Part shown: positions 1 to 10,008 of the stretch, one piece after another
How the letters are laid out: each line of letters opens with the position of its first letter
Numbering within the stretch: position 1 is the first letter of the stretch
Assembly (NCBI GenBank): GCA_903772945.1
Contig: CAICTM010000083.1
Coordinates: 62,001 to 126,000, forward strand
Reading direction: 5' to 3'
From: Seminavis robusta
Taxonomy: Eukaryota; Bacillariophyta; Bacillariophyceae; Naviculales; Naviculaceae
Length of the DNA: 64,000 nucleotides
Made by a program: the position numbers and the translations under genes
The notes under the pieces: generated by a model
Told to the model about the DNA's origin: nothing
Database searches by the model: none
Seen by the model: the letters and a program-made list of their open reading frames with translations, nothing else

Positions 1-10
1 TCTCATCATC

Positions 11-1084
11 ATGGCTCAAAAATGCAGGCAAAAATCAGGCAGTGTTTCGAAGTTTCAACTCTTGGTAGCATTGGTAGTCGGTTTGACAACGTTTGAATGT
101 ATGTCTTGGCAGTTCAGGCAACCTCGGGTGGAGCAAATGGCAAGGTCTATGACTGGAATGGTTCTGAAGACAGATAATCCACAAGATCAGAAAACAAAAA
201 CGACCAGCAAGGGCATCCCCACGGTACCGGTACACATCTCGAGAGAGCGAAAGGAAGGAGCTTTAGAGTTCGTTCACATACCCAAGACATCTGGCACCGC
301 CATTGAAGTTGCCGCTGCAAGACAGAACATTACGTGGGGATTGTGCCATTTTCGAAACCTACCAGCATTTCTCGTTCCCAGCTATCAAAAGGTGGACTAT
401 CCAGGATGCAACCGGCTTGCCAAAGGCCAAAGGGCGCGTCGATGGCCGTTCTGTCCGGGTCAGTGCTGGCATCAACCTCCTGCCAAGTTCTATCAACACG
501 ACAACAATAATGGGCCCAATCCTTCTCAACAGAATCCATACTCCAACAAGAATCTATTTGCCATTGTCCGAAACCCCTATGCCAGAATGATTAGTGAATT
601 CTATTGTCCATGGAGTGGGTACACAAGTGCTGATGAAGGGGAACACAACCAAGAGTCACTCAATATTTTTCTGCAGCAAAAGCTTCTTCAATACCAGAAA
701 GATCCGGTAGATTTGCATTTGCTTCCTCAGTCGCACTTTATTTTTGGCTCATTGACCAAAGAAGGCCCAATCGTCCAGGTCGTGGATCATGTCCTTTTCT
801 TTGAGAACTTGACGTCTCACGTTCACGAACTCTTCCAAGCGTATGATCTGGACATTGCCCTTGAGCATGTCAACGCTGGAACTGACAAGACGCAACAAAA
901 TCAGCAACAGCGACAGCGGAGTAGAAGAATGGGTGTGGGAGACCTGTCCAATGAAACCATTGAGCTGATCAACGAGATACACAGAGAAGACTTTGAGACT
1001 CTGGGATACCAAGGCATCAATCCTCACAACATGCCGCAAGGTTGGCAAGAAAGCTACAGGTTGGAGTCAATCTACATGACATGA
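11..1084 (+). CDS. Sulfotransferase (Sulfotransfer_2-like), type II membrane protein
   Basis: 357-aa intronless ORF. Residues about 17-30 form one hydrophobic signal-anchor, so the enzyme is probably Golgi-lumenal. The motif EFVHIPKTSGTAIE (about 86-99) matches the 5'-phosphosulfate-binding loop (IPKTGGT type) of PAPS-dependent sulfotransferases, and AIVRNPYARMISEFY (about 184-198) matches the 3'-phosphate-binding strand-loop (RNPxxR). Family knowledge: these enzymes transfer sulfate from PAPS to glycans or proteins, and diatoms carry many of them for sulfated polysaccharides. The acceptor substrate cannot be read from sequence. The ATG at 11 is preceded by only 10 bases of window. It places the anchor normally, so the gene is probably complete, although an upstream exon cannot be excluded. 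Confidence 0.75.
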   Translation: MAQKCRQKSGSVSKFQLLVALVVGLTTFECMSWQFRQPRVEQMARSMTGMVLKTDNPQDQKTKTTSKGIPTVPVHISRERKEGALEFVHIPKTSGTAIEVAAARQNITWGLCHFRNLPAFLVPSYQKVDYPGCNRLAKGQRARRWPFCPGQCWHQPPAKFYQHDNNNGPNPSQQNPYSNKNLFAIVRNPYARMISEFYCPWSGYTSADEGEHNQESLNIFLQQKLLQYQKDPVDLHLLPQSHFIFGSLTKEGPIVQVVDHVLFFENLTSHVHELFQAYDLDIALEHVNAGTDKTQQNQQQRQRSRRMGVGDLSNETIELINEIHREDFETLGYQGINPHNMPQGWQESYRLESIYMT

Positions 1085-1549
1085 CACGATCGTTTAGTTG
1101 AAAGGTGATTTGAACGAAATGTTACCAGGGCGGACTCGGCTCCTCCAGTCGAGACCTCCAAGCTTCTATTGAGAGTATTGTCTGATTTGACTCGAGCAGA
1201 CTGTGCATCAACGTTCTCGGTGCTCGACCAGAATGTCCTTGACGCCACAAAATGTATACTGGTACCGTTCAGTATGTCAGAGGTCAATGACCACAGCATG
1301 CAGAAATGCGTGCTCCCTACGGTACGGTATGCTAGCCAGACGTATGCAGGTCAATCGACCATTTTATCGAAGCCTGGACGCAAGAGGTATGCGGGTCAAT
1401 CGACCATTTCATCGAAACATGGACACACAAGAAGACTCAATAGTGTATTTCCTGTGTTCCAACAATCGACTTGAATCAGTAATCTTCAATTCAAACCCAT
1501 GGGTTCATTCCTTCATTCCTTGTCAGTCAGTGTCATCGACCATGCTAGA
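1085..1549. other. Intergenic; convergent 3' ends
   Basis: No supported gene. It lies between the sulfotransferase stop and the nitroreductase stop. It contains the 45-bp tandem duplication listed separately and a GGTACCGTTC / CTACGGTACGG stretch typical of this genome's intergenic DNA. Confidence 0.6.
1342..1431. repeat. 45-bp tandem duplication (two copies)
   Basis: Two adjacent copies start GTATGC at 1342 and 1387. The core GGTCAATCGACCATTT is shared, and the copies differ at several scattered positions. The period is exactly 45 bp. No coding role is apparent. Confidence 0.8.
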
Positions 1550-2623
1550 CTACATAGTTGTACCAAATTGATTGTCGAATATCATGTCCTCTGTGGGATA
1601 TCTCGGTGTGGCTGTTGTTGTTGTTTTACTTGTTTGTTTGGCCCTGGTTCCCGTGGCAATAATGAGTGGAATGGCATATCGTTTGGGAATCTTCAATACT
1701 CGTCGAATCCCAGCGGCATTGATTCCTTCCATGGGAGCTGTATCGAGACCTCGACTGGAACACCCTAGCATGTACGTCATGGCGGTGAGTAGGCACTGTT
1801 TGACGGTCCATGTTTCAGCACTAGACAAGGACGGAAAGACATAAATCCGGAGCCATCGTGCGAGGCATCCTACGAGTGCCAATATGTTTCGGACCAGGAA
1901 GGAAATGGGTGCCGCGAGTATGCGAGGCAATGGATACCCCGACGAAAAGAGGGTAATGTAGACGGCCATTTGAAGTTGAATCTTTTTGGGTGTGGGTTGA
2001 TTTCGTGTTTGCAAGTCTTGTTGATTGAGCCATCGTAGGAACTTGGGTAGGGTGCAGAGTACTTGTCGATCGGCACAAAAGACGGCCGTACAATCGGCAT
2101 CCAGTACTCGTTGTTGGTTGGGTCCTAGCGCGTATTTGGCCAATTGTTGTTTTTGTGCGGGAGAATGTACGAGAATGATCTTGTAGGGTTGTGTGTTGAA
2201 ACTGGAAGGAGCATGTTGGGCCAATTGGAGACAATGGCGTGCTTGTTGTACCACGGTGGGGTTGCTTGTCAATGGTTGTTGTGCAGAGGAGTTGTTGCTA
2301 CTAGTAGTACATGTATATGGTTGGAATTTTTTGCAAGCAGTTCGTCTCAGGACAATTTCATCAAAAGATTGCGGCACTAGTACGTTGCCGTCAGTATCTT
2401 CTTGCTGGGCATTCATCCATGTTCCGAAACTTGGCGTAGTGGTAGCTTCTGATCTTTTGTAGGAAGAAAACAGAGGAGAAAAGGCGTCCACTGGCATTAC
2501 AGTATTCCACACATGCACAGAGGAAAGGCATGATAGCAAGAGGACGGGATGGTATCGGTACATGGTCATCATGATGATAAGAGATAGAAGATACCAAAGA
2601 AATACCGACATATATATGTTCAT
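1550..2623 (-). CDS. Nitroreductase-family protein, probably plastid-targeted
   Basis: 357-aa ORF. The start of an FMN-dependent nitroreductase fold is visible as IVLRRTACKKFQPY (about 90-103), followed by HAPSSFNTQPYKIILV, the N-x-QPW-like strand that contacts flavin. The C-terminal GLDTAPMEG and PLIIATGTRA segments are the usual family end. The N-terminus is hydrophobic and ends VMPVDAFSPLF, an ASAFAP-type junction with Phe at +1, so a bipartite plastid presequence is inferred. The ATG at 2623 is used; in-frame Met residues about 18-21 codons downstream would give a more compact signal peptide. Family members reduce nitro compounds, quinones or flavins with NAD(P)H; the substrate is unknown. 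A Gln/Ser/Thr-rich stretch follows the first motif. Confidence 0.72.
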   Translation of the reverse strand: MNIYMSVFLWYLLSLIIMMTMYRYHPVLLLSCLSSVHVWNTVMPVDAFSPLFSSYKRSEATTTPSFGTWMNAQQEDTDGNVLVPQSFDEIVLRRTACKKFQPYTCTTSSNNSSAQQPLTSNPTVVQQARHCLQLAQHAPSSFNTQPYKIILVHSPAQKQQLAKYALGPNQQRVLDADCTAVFCADRQVLCTLPKFLRWLNQQDLQTRNQPTPKKIQLQMAVYITLFSSGYPLPRILAAPISFLVRNILALVGCLARWLRIYVFPSLSSAETWTVKQCLLTAMTYMLGCSSRGLDTAPMEGINAAGIRRVLKIPKRYAIPLIIATGTRAKQTSKTTTTATPRYPTEDMIFDNQFGTTM

Positions 2624-2807
2624 GCCAATTGAGGGAGGGTGTTGGATCTTTGCGTTTGGGTATCCTTCAGTTCTTGAAGCGGTTATGAGTCCAATTGCTC
2701 ATTCGTGCATCCATTAGCCGCCAACCAAAAGTTTTCAGAACAAAACAAACCCCTTTCGCAACACATCCTTCCTCATTATTTATTTACTTCCGAGTTTTAT
2801 CAAAAAG

Positions 2808-4568
2808 ATGGCGACCACCATGGCTGCCAGTACCAATAATCCCGCTGGATCCACCATGGTGAAAGTGCTTTGCTGTGTCTGTGGAATTCCTATAGATCCC
2901 AATGCTGCCAACACTTGCGCCTCCTGCTTGGCGTCTACATCGGATATTACCCGCGGGATTTCCACCGAAGTCCATTTGCATCAATGCCGGGGATGTCGTC
3001 GATGGCATCGAGGAGCCGGGAAATGGATGGGATGCGACTTAGAGTCGCGAGAGTTAATGTCACTCTGTCTCGCCAACATTAGTGGACTCAAAGCCAAAAG
3101 CAAGGCGGACAAGGGGGTCCGACTGGTCGATGCCTCGTGGATCTGGACCGAACCTCATTCCATGCGATTAAAAGTCAGACTCGCCGTACAAAAAGAAGTG
3201 CAGGCGGGAACCATTCTGCAACAATCCTTTCTCGTAGAATTCATTGTCCGCAATCAACAGTGCGTCGATTGTGCCGCCGAATTTCGACAAGGAACCTGGA
3301 AATCACTCGTACAAGTGCGACAACGCGTCGGACACAAACGGACATTTCTCTACCTCGAACAGCTCATCCTCAAACACGGGGCTCATCGTGGGTGTTTATC
3401 CATTGAAGCTTTTAAGGATGGTATGGACTTTTACTTCCCTGACAAAGGAAAGGCTGCCAGATTTATCTGCTTTTTGGAAAATGTGGTTCCCATCAAAACA
3501 AAGTGCTCCAAAAAGTTAATTGGGACCGACGACAAATCCAATGTTTCCAATTTCAAATACACCAATTTGGTCGAGATTTGTACTCTCTGTAAAGACGATC
3601 TCCTATACTTGCCCGCCAAGACGGCACGCAATATGGGAAACATCTCACAGTTGGTACTGGTCAAGAACATTTCCAATCTCATTCACTTCATTGATCCTCT
3701 CTCGGGACAAACCGCATCCATGAATGCCGAACAGTACTGGAGAGACCCCTTGCGACCCATCATCACGGCCGCACGATCCAGAATGACACGCTTTGTCGTG
3801 TTGGGAAAAGAACCCGTTGTCCTACGACGCAATGTCTCCAAACGAACCACGTCCAAAAAACAAAAGAGCAAATTGGCCGAACTCACATTGGCCAAAGAGG
3901 ATGACTTGGGCGTCAACGATGTCCAGTATCAGGATCGATCCCATGTCGGGTATCTCATGAAATCGGGCGATGTTGCTGCCGGATACGACTTGAAACAGGC
4001 ACAATTTGTACATGACGAGGCCGAAGAATTGAGACAAGCCGGGAAATTGCCCGATGTCGTTGTCATTCGCAAACTCTATGGAGGAGAAAAGCGTCTCTGG
4101 CAATTGAAACGGTTGGATGTAGATGTTACCGAGACTGCCTTGTCGTTGAAAGCACGGGCGGCCAAGAATCAAGAAGAAGCCGATCATATGGACGAAGAAG
4201 ACTTTATGCAAGAGGTGGAAGCCGATAAGGAAATGCGACAAAATATGAACCTCTACAAGAGTGCAGTAGTACCGCAACAACCAAAGAACGACGAGGATGA
4301 TGACGAAGATGATGATGATCAACAAATCCGCTTGGAAGAGTTGTTGGATGCATTGGCATTGGATGCCGGACCTGATGATGAAATGGAAGATGCCGAGGGG
4401 GAGGATGGAAATCTTGCCCCAGGAGAATATGAGGAGGGAGAAAAGGCGGCCAAGGACGGAATCAAGTACATCGACCGGGAAGCTGCTAGAGGCATCAAGG
4501 AAAAGGATGTTGCGGTTCCTGTCACTGGAGGTACTTTTGACAAGGAACTTGATTTTGATGATTTGTAG
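2808..4568 (+). CDS. NMD3: NMD3, 60S ribosomal subunit nuclear export adaptor
   Basis: 586-aa intronless ORF. The N-terminus carries Cys pairs in order: VLCCVCG and CASCL, then HQCRGCRRWH, then CVDC near 145. This is the zinc-binding treble of NMD3. The body follows the family throughout, for example LMSLCLANISGLK, VDASWIWTEPHSMRLK and YRDPL-type segments. The C-terminal 130 residues are acidic and disordered (DDEDDDDQQ), with a likely leucine-rich export signal near IRLEELLDALALDAG. Known role: NMD3 binds the late pre-60S particle and recruits Crm1 for nuclear export. The ATG at 2808 in the context AAAAAGATGGCG fits. The length is close to animal and fungal homologues (about 500-520 aa) plus the acidic tail. 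Confidence 0.95.
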   Translation: MATTMAASTNNPAGSTMVKVLCCVCGIPIDPNAANTCASCLASTSDITRGISTEVHLHQCRGCRRWHRGAGKWMGCDLESRELMSLCLANISGLKAKSKADKGVRLVDASWIWTEPHSMRLKVRLAVQKEVQAGTILQQSFLVEFIVRNQQCVDCAAEFRQGTWKSLVQVRQRVGHKRTFLYLEQLILKHGAHRGCLSIEAFKDGMDFYFPDKGKAARFICFLENVVPIKTKCSKKLIGTDDKSNVSNFKYTNLVEICTLCKDDLLYLPAKTARNMGNISQLVLVKNISNLIHFIDPLSGQTASMNAEQYWRDPLRPIITAARSRMTRFVVLGKEPVVLRRNVSKRTTSKKQKSKLAELTLAKEDDLGVNDVQYQDRSHVGYLMKSGDVAAGYDLKQAQFVHDEAEELRQAGKLPDVVVIRKLYGGEKRLWQLKRLDVDVTETALSLKARAAKNQEEADHMDEEDFMQEVEADKEMRQNMNLYKSAVVPQQPKNDEDDDEDDDDQQIRLEELLDALALDAGPDDEMEDAEGEDGNLAPGEYEEGEKAAKDGIKYIDREAARGIKEKDVAVPVTGGTFDKELDFDDL

Positions 4569-5229
4569 CTTAATAATAGTACGAACATAACAGTAAACAA
4601 TAATGCACAGTGGTATGTATTCCTTACCTTACTGGCGGGCTATTGATAGCAGTGTTGTTGCAGATGATGCAGCAAGGGCATGCATTTTTCTCACCTGTTG
4701 GTAACGATTCATTCGAAATCGTTCTCAAGAAATCTATTCTGTCAAGTCCCGGAACAATAGTTGCCCGGCTCCTTTGAATTGGGCTCAGTGCAAGCAACCA
4801 GCACATCATCCCAATAGCAGACCTTGCATCTCGGATGCCATTGTCCGAATAGTAGAGGTCTTCCAATCTCGGTACCTCGTGCCGTACCGGTATCCACTCG
4901 AGCCAGCTAGAGAACCGTTGGCCCAATGGATTATCTCATCAAGGCCATCAGCTTTGAACGGAGATCACCAAGGCCAGCTTGGGCGTCTTTGTTCAATGTT
5001 TCGGCATGTACAACATGCATCCTCTGCAGTGGTAAGCAATTGGTCAATATTCGTCAAATCTTGCATGGCTTCCAGAGGAGATGGATTTATAGCCCGGGTC
5101 TTCCCATTGGTCCTCCCATACTAGACTACCACCTTCCTCCGACACCACGACCTGTGGTAGTGGCCTGTCGCCTCTTTCATCAAATCCACCGCTTGCTTGC
5201 CCGTCACCTTCTTGCCTGCCACAGCTTCC
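4569..5229. other. Intergenic; no supported gene
   Basis: Several overlapping ORFs run on both strands, but none has recognisable domains, a credible start or balanced composition. A reverse-strand GTAAGG donor-like site occurs near 4627, with no exon I can attach to it. Confidence 0.4.
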
Positions 5230-5370
5230 ATCGTCTACACCACCACATTGCCTGGCGGTGTCACCTCCCTCCCTGCCTGGAGCTTGCGGAGATTACGTTT
5301 CGTCTGAACATTGGCTGTGCTAACAATGAACGCATTGATATTGCAAGGTTTACTTCATTGTTACGGCAGC
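5230..5370 (-). pseudogene. Possible decayed copy of the adjacent small secreted protein
   Basis: Read on the minus strand, a short segment gives INAFIVSTANVQTKRNLRKL and then ends after about 15 more residues. The neighbouring gene (start 5960) has DNVQTTGVLRKLRTSD just after its signal peptide. The shared NVQT-x3-LRKL and an ATG-AAG start just upstream but out of frame suggest a broken tandem duplicate. The match is short, so this is tentative. Confidence 0.3.
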
Positions 5371-5521
5371 TACATGTACTACCACTGCCTACCATTCTTG
5401 CGTCTGAGATCAAGTCATTATTCTTGACTCGCCCACTGACCGCCCATCTTATTCATTCTAAACAGAAGCAAAGACACGCACCGCAGGAAGAGTGCATCAC
5501 GAAAAGCACCATTCTTTTGGC

Positions 5522-5960
5522 TTATTCGTCAGCGCTATCACTGCTATCATCGCTGTCGCTTCCACTTCCTGCTCCAACTAGACTAGGTACAGGTGGTGGA
5601 CCACGCACTGGCCGACCTTCTGGTGGCGGACCACGCACTGGGCGACCTTCTGGTGGGTCCTCGCTATCACTGCTNACGAGGAATTCTATCACCGGGTCCA
5701 GGTCCACCATCTTCCTCAGATCCAGTTTGCGAGTCGCCTTCTCCTTCTATCTCCTCACGTTCGTCGCCGCGTACTGGCCTGCCGCCAGGGCCGCCAGGAA
5801 ATTGTGGCCTGCCACCAAATTGTTGACGTAGTAGGGAGGTGTCACTTGTCCGGAGCTTGCGAAGAACACCTGTGGTCTGGACATTGTCTTCTCTTTGTTG
5901 TTCGGATGCAGCTACAAGCAAGGTAGCTGAAAGGAAAAGGAGGGCACGGATGAGTTTCAT
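5522..5960 (-). CDS. Small secreted Gly/Arg/Pro-rich repeat protein, frame broken at an ambiguous base
   Basis: The minus-strand ORF from ATG 5960 encodes a clear signal peptide (MKLIRALLFLSATLLVAAS), then DNVQTTGVLRKLRTSD and a Gly/Pro-rich region with GGRPVRG. It runs past the single N in the window (base 5675). A second minus-strand ORF (5710 down to 5522), offset by one base, carries EGRPVRGPPP twice and ends in an Asp/Ser-rich tail (SDSDDSSDSADE). The same GRPVRG unit and acidic composition on both sides of the N suggest one protein of about 140 aa whose reading frame is broken by a sequencing or assembly fault at the N. Inference: a secreted, possibly wall- or silica-associated low-complexity protein; no family recognised. 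Confidence 0.5.
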
Positions 5961-6011
5961 ATTGGTAGGGCCGGTTCACTCGAGCGGGTTTGTCCAATTA
6001 GGATGAAAGAG

Positions 6012-6192
6012 AGTGAGACTTGGCCATGGATGAATGCCAGTTCCCTTTGGTGGATATCCTTTGGTGGGTGATGGCAGCATCTGGTGAGCCCGCATCTGTG
6101 AGACTTGGCCATTGCCCGAATGCCCGTATCCCTTCAAGTTTGGTGAGTATTCTTGGTGCAATGATGGCAGCATCTACGGTATCTGGTGAGCC
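6012..6192. repeat. Degenerate direct repeat of about 85-95 bp
   Basis: Two adjacent units each begin GTGAGACTTGGCCAT (6012 and 6098). Each contains a Phe/Pro-like CCCTTTGGTGG or CCCTTCAAGTTTGGTG block and GATGGCAGCATCT, and each ends CTGGTGAGCC (6090 and 6192). The second unit is slightly longer. They lie in the intergenic region between the secreted protein and the membrane-protein gene. Confidence 0.65.
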
Positions 6193-6551
6193 ACTTTCCC
6201 TGCTGAATGATAACTTCTTGGCACCCTCACTGCTCAACCGTGGATATTTTTCCCTTTTGGTGATGAGGGAGTGCAGGCTTTTGCCTACTAGATTTTATCC
6301 TCAACCTTATCGTTCCAAGCATCGACCTTCACGAGGCAACGGTCCAACCGCTATGACCAAAACGTGTTCGAGGACGCCGATGTTGACCCATCGCCACAAA
6401 CTGGCCTCCAAGTCAAGATCCGAGGCATCACCACTTGTTCCGATATTTCTCTCCATGGCCAACAGCCACCCAAGCTATTCCCAAGCCTTCAAGCATCAGA
6501 TATCAACAATAGACGCAGGCATTCAATTCACAGAAAGCAAGCACCAGAAAG

Positions 6552-7625
6552 ATGAATTCGAGTCCTTATGGTCACCACCCGCAAAGCCCGTACACCACGG
6601 GGAACAGCCGACAACAACCTCTGATGAAAACAGCAGCGAACGCGGCCAGCCTCAACGACAGGCTCAACACAAACTACATCGACATTGCTCCAGAGGACAA
6701 CTCCATCTGTGCATCTTTGACAAGAGTCATTGTTGACTTTGTCGGCACATTCGTGACACCGAGGCAGATGCTGGGGATCCTGCGAGTGCTGAAAGCCATC
6801 ACTCTTTCCTTTCTCGTCTTGACAATAGCGGCCGACCTGATGTACATGTGTCTTCTCGAGATCTTTGCCAACGAGACAATCCGAACACAAGTTGGAGGCT
6901 CACGTGACACTATCATTCGAGTCTATGGATTGCTCTTGACTGTTCTGGCCATCGGAGTCGAATTCGACATTGCAAAGATTTCCAAGAACTTTCTTGGGTT
7001 GAAGGGATTTGTGCCTCGTGGGATGCTGCTCTTCTTCATTGCCACATTGACCCGAGCACATCCCATTACCGATTCCTATTCCAATGCCAGTAGCAGTGGC
7101 AACGGCAACAACAACGGCAACAATAATGACGACGATGCTGCTGCTGGTGATGACGACTATGTCGCCGCCGACGACAATGCAGCGACCGACGACTACTCGT
7201 ACCAATTGCAACAAGAAGCAGCCGAGTTACCCTACAGTGCCATTGCGTTCCAGCAAGTCACATCCTATATTCTGTAAGCAAACTCCATGTGTACGCTATA
7301 TGTGAATTGTGCTTTGTTTGGAATCCATCATCCAATCTCAAAGTTGTTTTGACTTGCCTTCTCCCCCACTTCTTCCTTCGTTTGGTATCAAAGGGCTCTT
7401 TGTGCTATAGCATACATCATCTTTGGCTTACTTTGCTTTGATAGATTCACCTCCAAAGCTTTTCTGTCTTCCAAGAACCCATTGATAACTACGGCAATCC
7501 CTCAACCGAACAATGGCGGCACACATGTAATGCAGCAACCGGTATACCGCGAAGAAGGCCATGGGGACCCAGCGGGTTCATATTCAGAAGACGATTCACA
7601 GGATGAGGGAGACATGGTACCATAG
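6552..7625 (+). CDS. Four-helix Golgi membrane protein, TVP15/COPI-associated-like
   Basis: Two exons, 6552-7273 and 7394-7625. The intron is GTAAGC...AAAG and the codon CT|G is split, giving 317 aa in frame. Without splicing the ORF would stop in the middle of a helix; with splicing, helix four reads SYILALCAIAYIIFGLLCF. Four predicted membrane segments lie at about 77-98, 117-134, 155-170 and 235-255. The arrangement of a short N-terminus, four helices and a cytosolic acidic tail fits the COPI-associated / TVP15 family (yeast Golgi protein Tvp15). An Asn/Asp/Ala-rich low-complexity insert of about 60 residues separates helices three and four. The family assignment rests on topology and weak similarity only. 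Confidence 0.6.
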
Positions 7626-8284
7626 TTAGTTCAATGTTTGGAGGGAGCCCACAGTTGAAAGTCACTGGACAAATGCTAGAATGCCATGTGGAACACTGCA
7701 GCGCACTCTCACGAATATGCGTGGGAAGTGAAGGAAAGCACAATGCCAAGCAATCAACACACGAACCTTCAAACATACGTGACGTTGTTGCTGCTGCAGT
7801 GGGAGACTTGCATGTGATGATGCAGGTTGACGTCGTAGACTAGGCTGAACCTTCTCTACTTCTACAACATCTGGCTTGCTTGTCTCTGCGTCGAACGTGT
7901 CATGTATAATTATCTAGTTGCCGTACTCGACGCAGAACTAAACATCCTGTAAAGTATCTGCACGTTAACATTTTAAAGATTGAATCATTATGACAATGCT
8001 ACTAGATAGCTAGAACCGGTTACTACGAGACCACTCTCCGTGGTCGTGGAGTTCCACCAACCACATCTTGTCTGCACGCCTCTGAACATTTTACATAAAA
8101 CCTACATGTGAGTCTACTCTGATGTTCTACGGTAGTATGCTGATGACTACAGTATCATACCGGTACGGTAGATCTACTACTACTACTGGTACTGGTTTTG
8201 AAAGGCAACTATAGTTCAGTCTAGGCTTTGTTTTGTTCTCAAACGAGTGATGATCCGGCACCCACCAGGCCCTAGTATCAGCGG
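7626..8284. other. Intergenic, convergent 3' regions
   Basis: About 660 bp between two convergent genes. No ORF of interest; short GTACC-type palindromes occur near 8158-8190 and a (CTA) run near 8171-8182. Confidence 0.5.
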
Positions 8285-9438
8285 CTAGAGGAATTTGGTT
8301 TGACTCACAAACCACATTGTTGCAAATTGAGAACCAGCAAATGCCACCACCATGACTTCTCGCTTTGGTCCCGTGGCCGCCGTCACAACTGGAATATTGT
8401 TGGCCATTGTCTTGAGCATAAAGTAGGAAATGGCGGATGCGGTCCACAGGAACGTAATGTAGTATGCTCGATGACCGTATCCTAAGTGACCCAACAAGAG
8501 ACCCACAAACATATTGATGGAGAGTCCGACATATTTGTAACCAGTGTAACTGAACAGGTCGAGAATGGGGATTTCGGCCTGCATCAGATGGAAACCAACC
8601 CGAATGACCAGAACCTCCAAGACTTGCGTCACAAAGCATTTTGTCGTTACATCTGGAATCACCTCTGGATCGAAATGTTTGGCAGTGCCGTAGCAGAGGG
8701 CGCACAGCAGCACGTAGGTTATCAGAGACATGGCCGGTAGATACAGATCAGGAGCATTCTCGTCCGCATTGGGAAGTGCGTAATCTGGTTGGGGCGGGTT
8801 CTTTTGCTGTTTTTTAAAATTAACACATTTTTCAAACATGAATGGGCAGGTGAGAAACGCAATATCTTGATAACAAACATGCCATCTATCCCAAATCCCA
8901 AGCCAATCCACCACAAATCAGAGAAATAATATCTTACCAATCGTTTCCAATGATTCGATCGGAATGGAAATAGTACCTTTTGGATTTTCGATTTGACATA
9001 GTTGTTGTCGACTGCAAAATAGTTTCGAAGCATGAGCATTCCACTCTCCAACCCTGGAATCATTTGAGCTGTCCTACTCTGAATAAAGCTGGTGGCTCCC
9101 TGCTTCGCCATGTCCAACATGGCGTCATTGTTCATGGCACCAGCCGCCGCTGCAAAGCTAGCCACAGCGGCTGGATTCCACATATTTTGTTGCTGCTGCG
9201 GTTGGCCAGGGTACCCTTGCTGTTCTTGGTTGGAGTATCCACCTGTCTGTTGCTGCATTTGGTCGGGTTGTTGTTGCCACTGCTGTGGATTGCCATAGCC
9301 ACCATAGCTCCCTGCACCAGGTTGCTGCTGTTGTTGCTGTTGAGCGAAGCCTGAACCACCATAGTAGCCACCACCTCCTCCAGCACTTCCCCCGCTTTGC
9401 TGGTTCCCTCCACCGCCGTAATCGTAGTAGGTCGCCAT
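8285..9438 (-). CDS. YIF1: YIF1-family ER-Golgi membrane protein
   Basis: Two exons on the minus strand, 9438-8938 and 8806-8285, joined KRL|QKN and giving 340 aa. The intron begins GTAAGA and ends AACAG. The N-terminal 115 residues are Gly/Gln/Tyr-rich and disordered. Next come MLRNYFAVDNNYVKSKIQKV and LFPFRSNHWKR, then the family signature NAPDLYLPAMSLITYVLLC and LFSYTGYKYVGLSINMFVG, followed by further helices (five in all). This matches the Yif1/Hrf1 domain. Known role: Yif1 pairs with Yip1 in ER-to-Golgi vesicle transport. I start at ATG 9438 (MATYYDYGGGG); an in-frame ATG at 9501 would only add 21 residues with no family match. Confidence 0.92.
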
Positions 9439-10008
9439 CTTCCAAGGATTAATAAGACACCACGAGAGGCAATCTTGTAGCCAGATACCTAGCGAATCCA
9501 CTTCACACCTCCACTGCTGGCTGGGGTATCTATCCTGAGCTTTCTGTCGTGCCTACCAAGGCAGCCTCAATTCGTGCTCTCTCGCTCTAGAAGGGCTCTT
9601 CCTCCCGTTCCTTTCCTGAAGTCGTGAGCTCTCCTAACAAAACTCTTCTTTCGTCGGTGTTTGTATCATTGCCACCCTTGCTTGGTTCGGAGGTGCTGTT
9701 CGGGCACTGGCTGACCAGCGAAGAGGTACCGGTAGCATTCACGACTGGACTGAAAAATCAAAAGCTCTCAGCGTGGACCTGTCGGGTCCACGCGCTGATC
9801 TCAGCGTGGAACGTCCACGATGACGGCCTTCAACAGAAATCCCCACGCTGCACTGTCCTTCTCCGTCGCTCTCCTCCACGATGACACAATGCCTTCGCTC
9901 ACACCCTCATTTTTTGGTCTCATCTCTGCCTCACAATTTCGCAAACTACTGTCGACACACTCATTATTGTTCATTGCACGAGAAAACAACCTATTGCTAA
10001 CAGACACC
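9439..10008 (+). promoter_or_regulatory. Divergent promoter region between YIF1 and the kinase gene, with stacked stem-loops
   Basis: 570 bp separate the YIF1 start from the preferred kinase start. The region contains two consecutive inverted repeats at 9769-9797 and 9805-9819 that probably fall in the 5' leader of the kinase. No classical TATA box can be assigned. Confidence 0.4.
9769..9819 (+). repeat. Two adjacent stem-loop inverted repeats
   Basis: The first is CAGCGTGGACC, loop TGTCG, then GGTCCACGCGCTG (9769-9797; nearly perfect apart from a CG insertion). The second is CGTGGA, loop ACG, then TCCACG (9805-9819), perfect. Both share the CGTGGA stem strand. They lie about 190 bp upstream of the preferred kinase ATG and would form compact hairpins in a 5' leader. 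Confidence 0.7.

Noticed and set aside
1203-1571. 122-codon ORF across the 45-bp tandem repeat
   Set aside because: Needs a non-ATG start and has no domain; the repeat period being a multiple of three is likely chance.
4926-5831. 301-codon plus-strand ORF
   Set aside because: It runs antisense through the better-supported secreted protein and its N base, is Leu/His/Arg-rich with no domain, and has no credible start.
6020-6736. 238-codon plus-strand ORF overlapping the TVP15-like gene
   Set aside because: Different frame from the membrane protein, crosses the direct repeat, no domains, composition of random translation.
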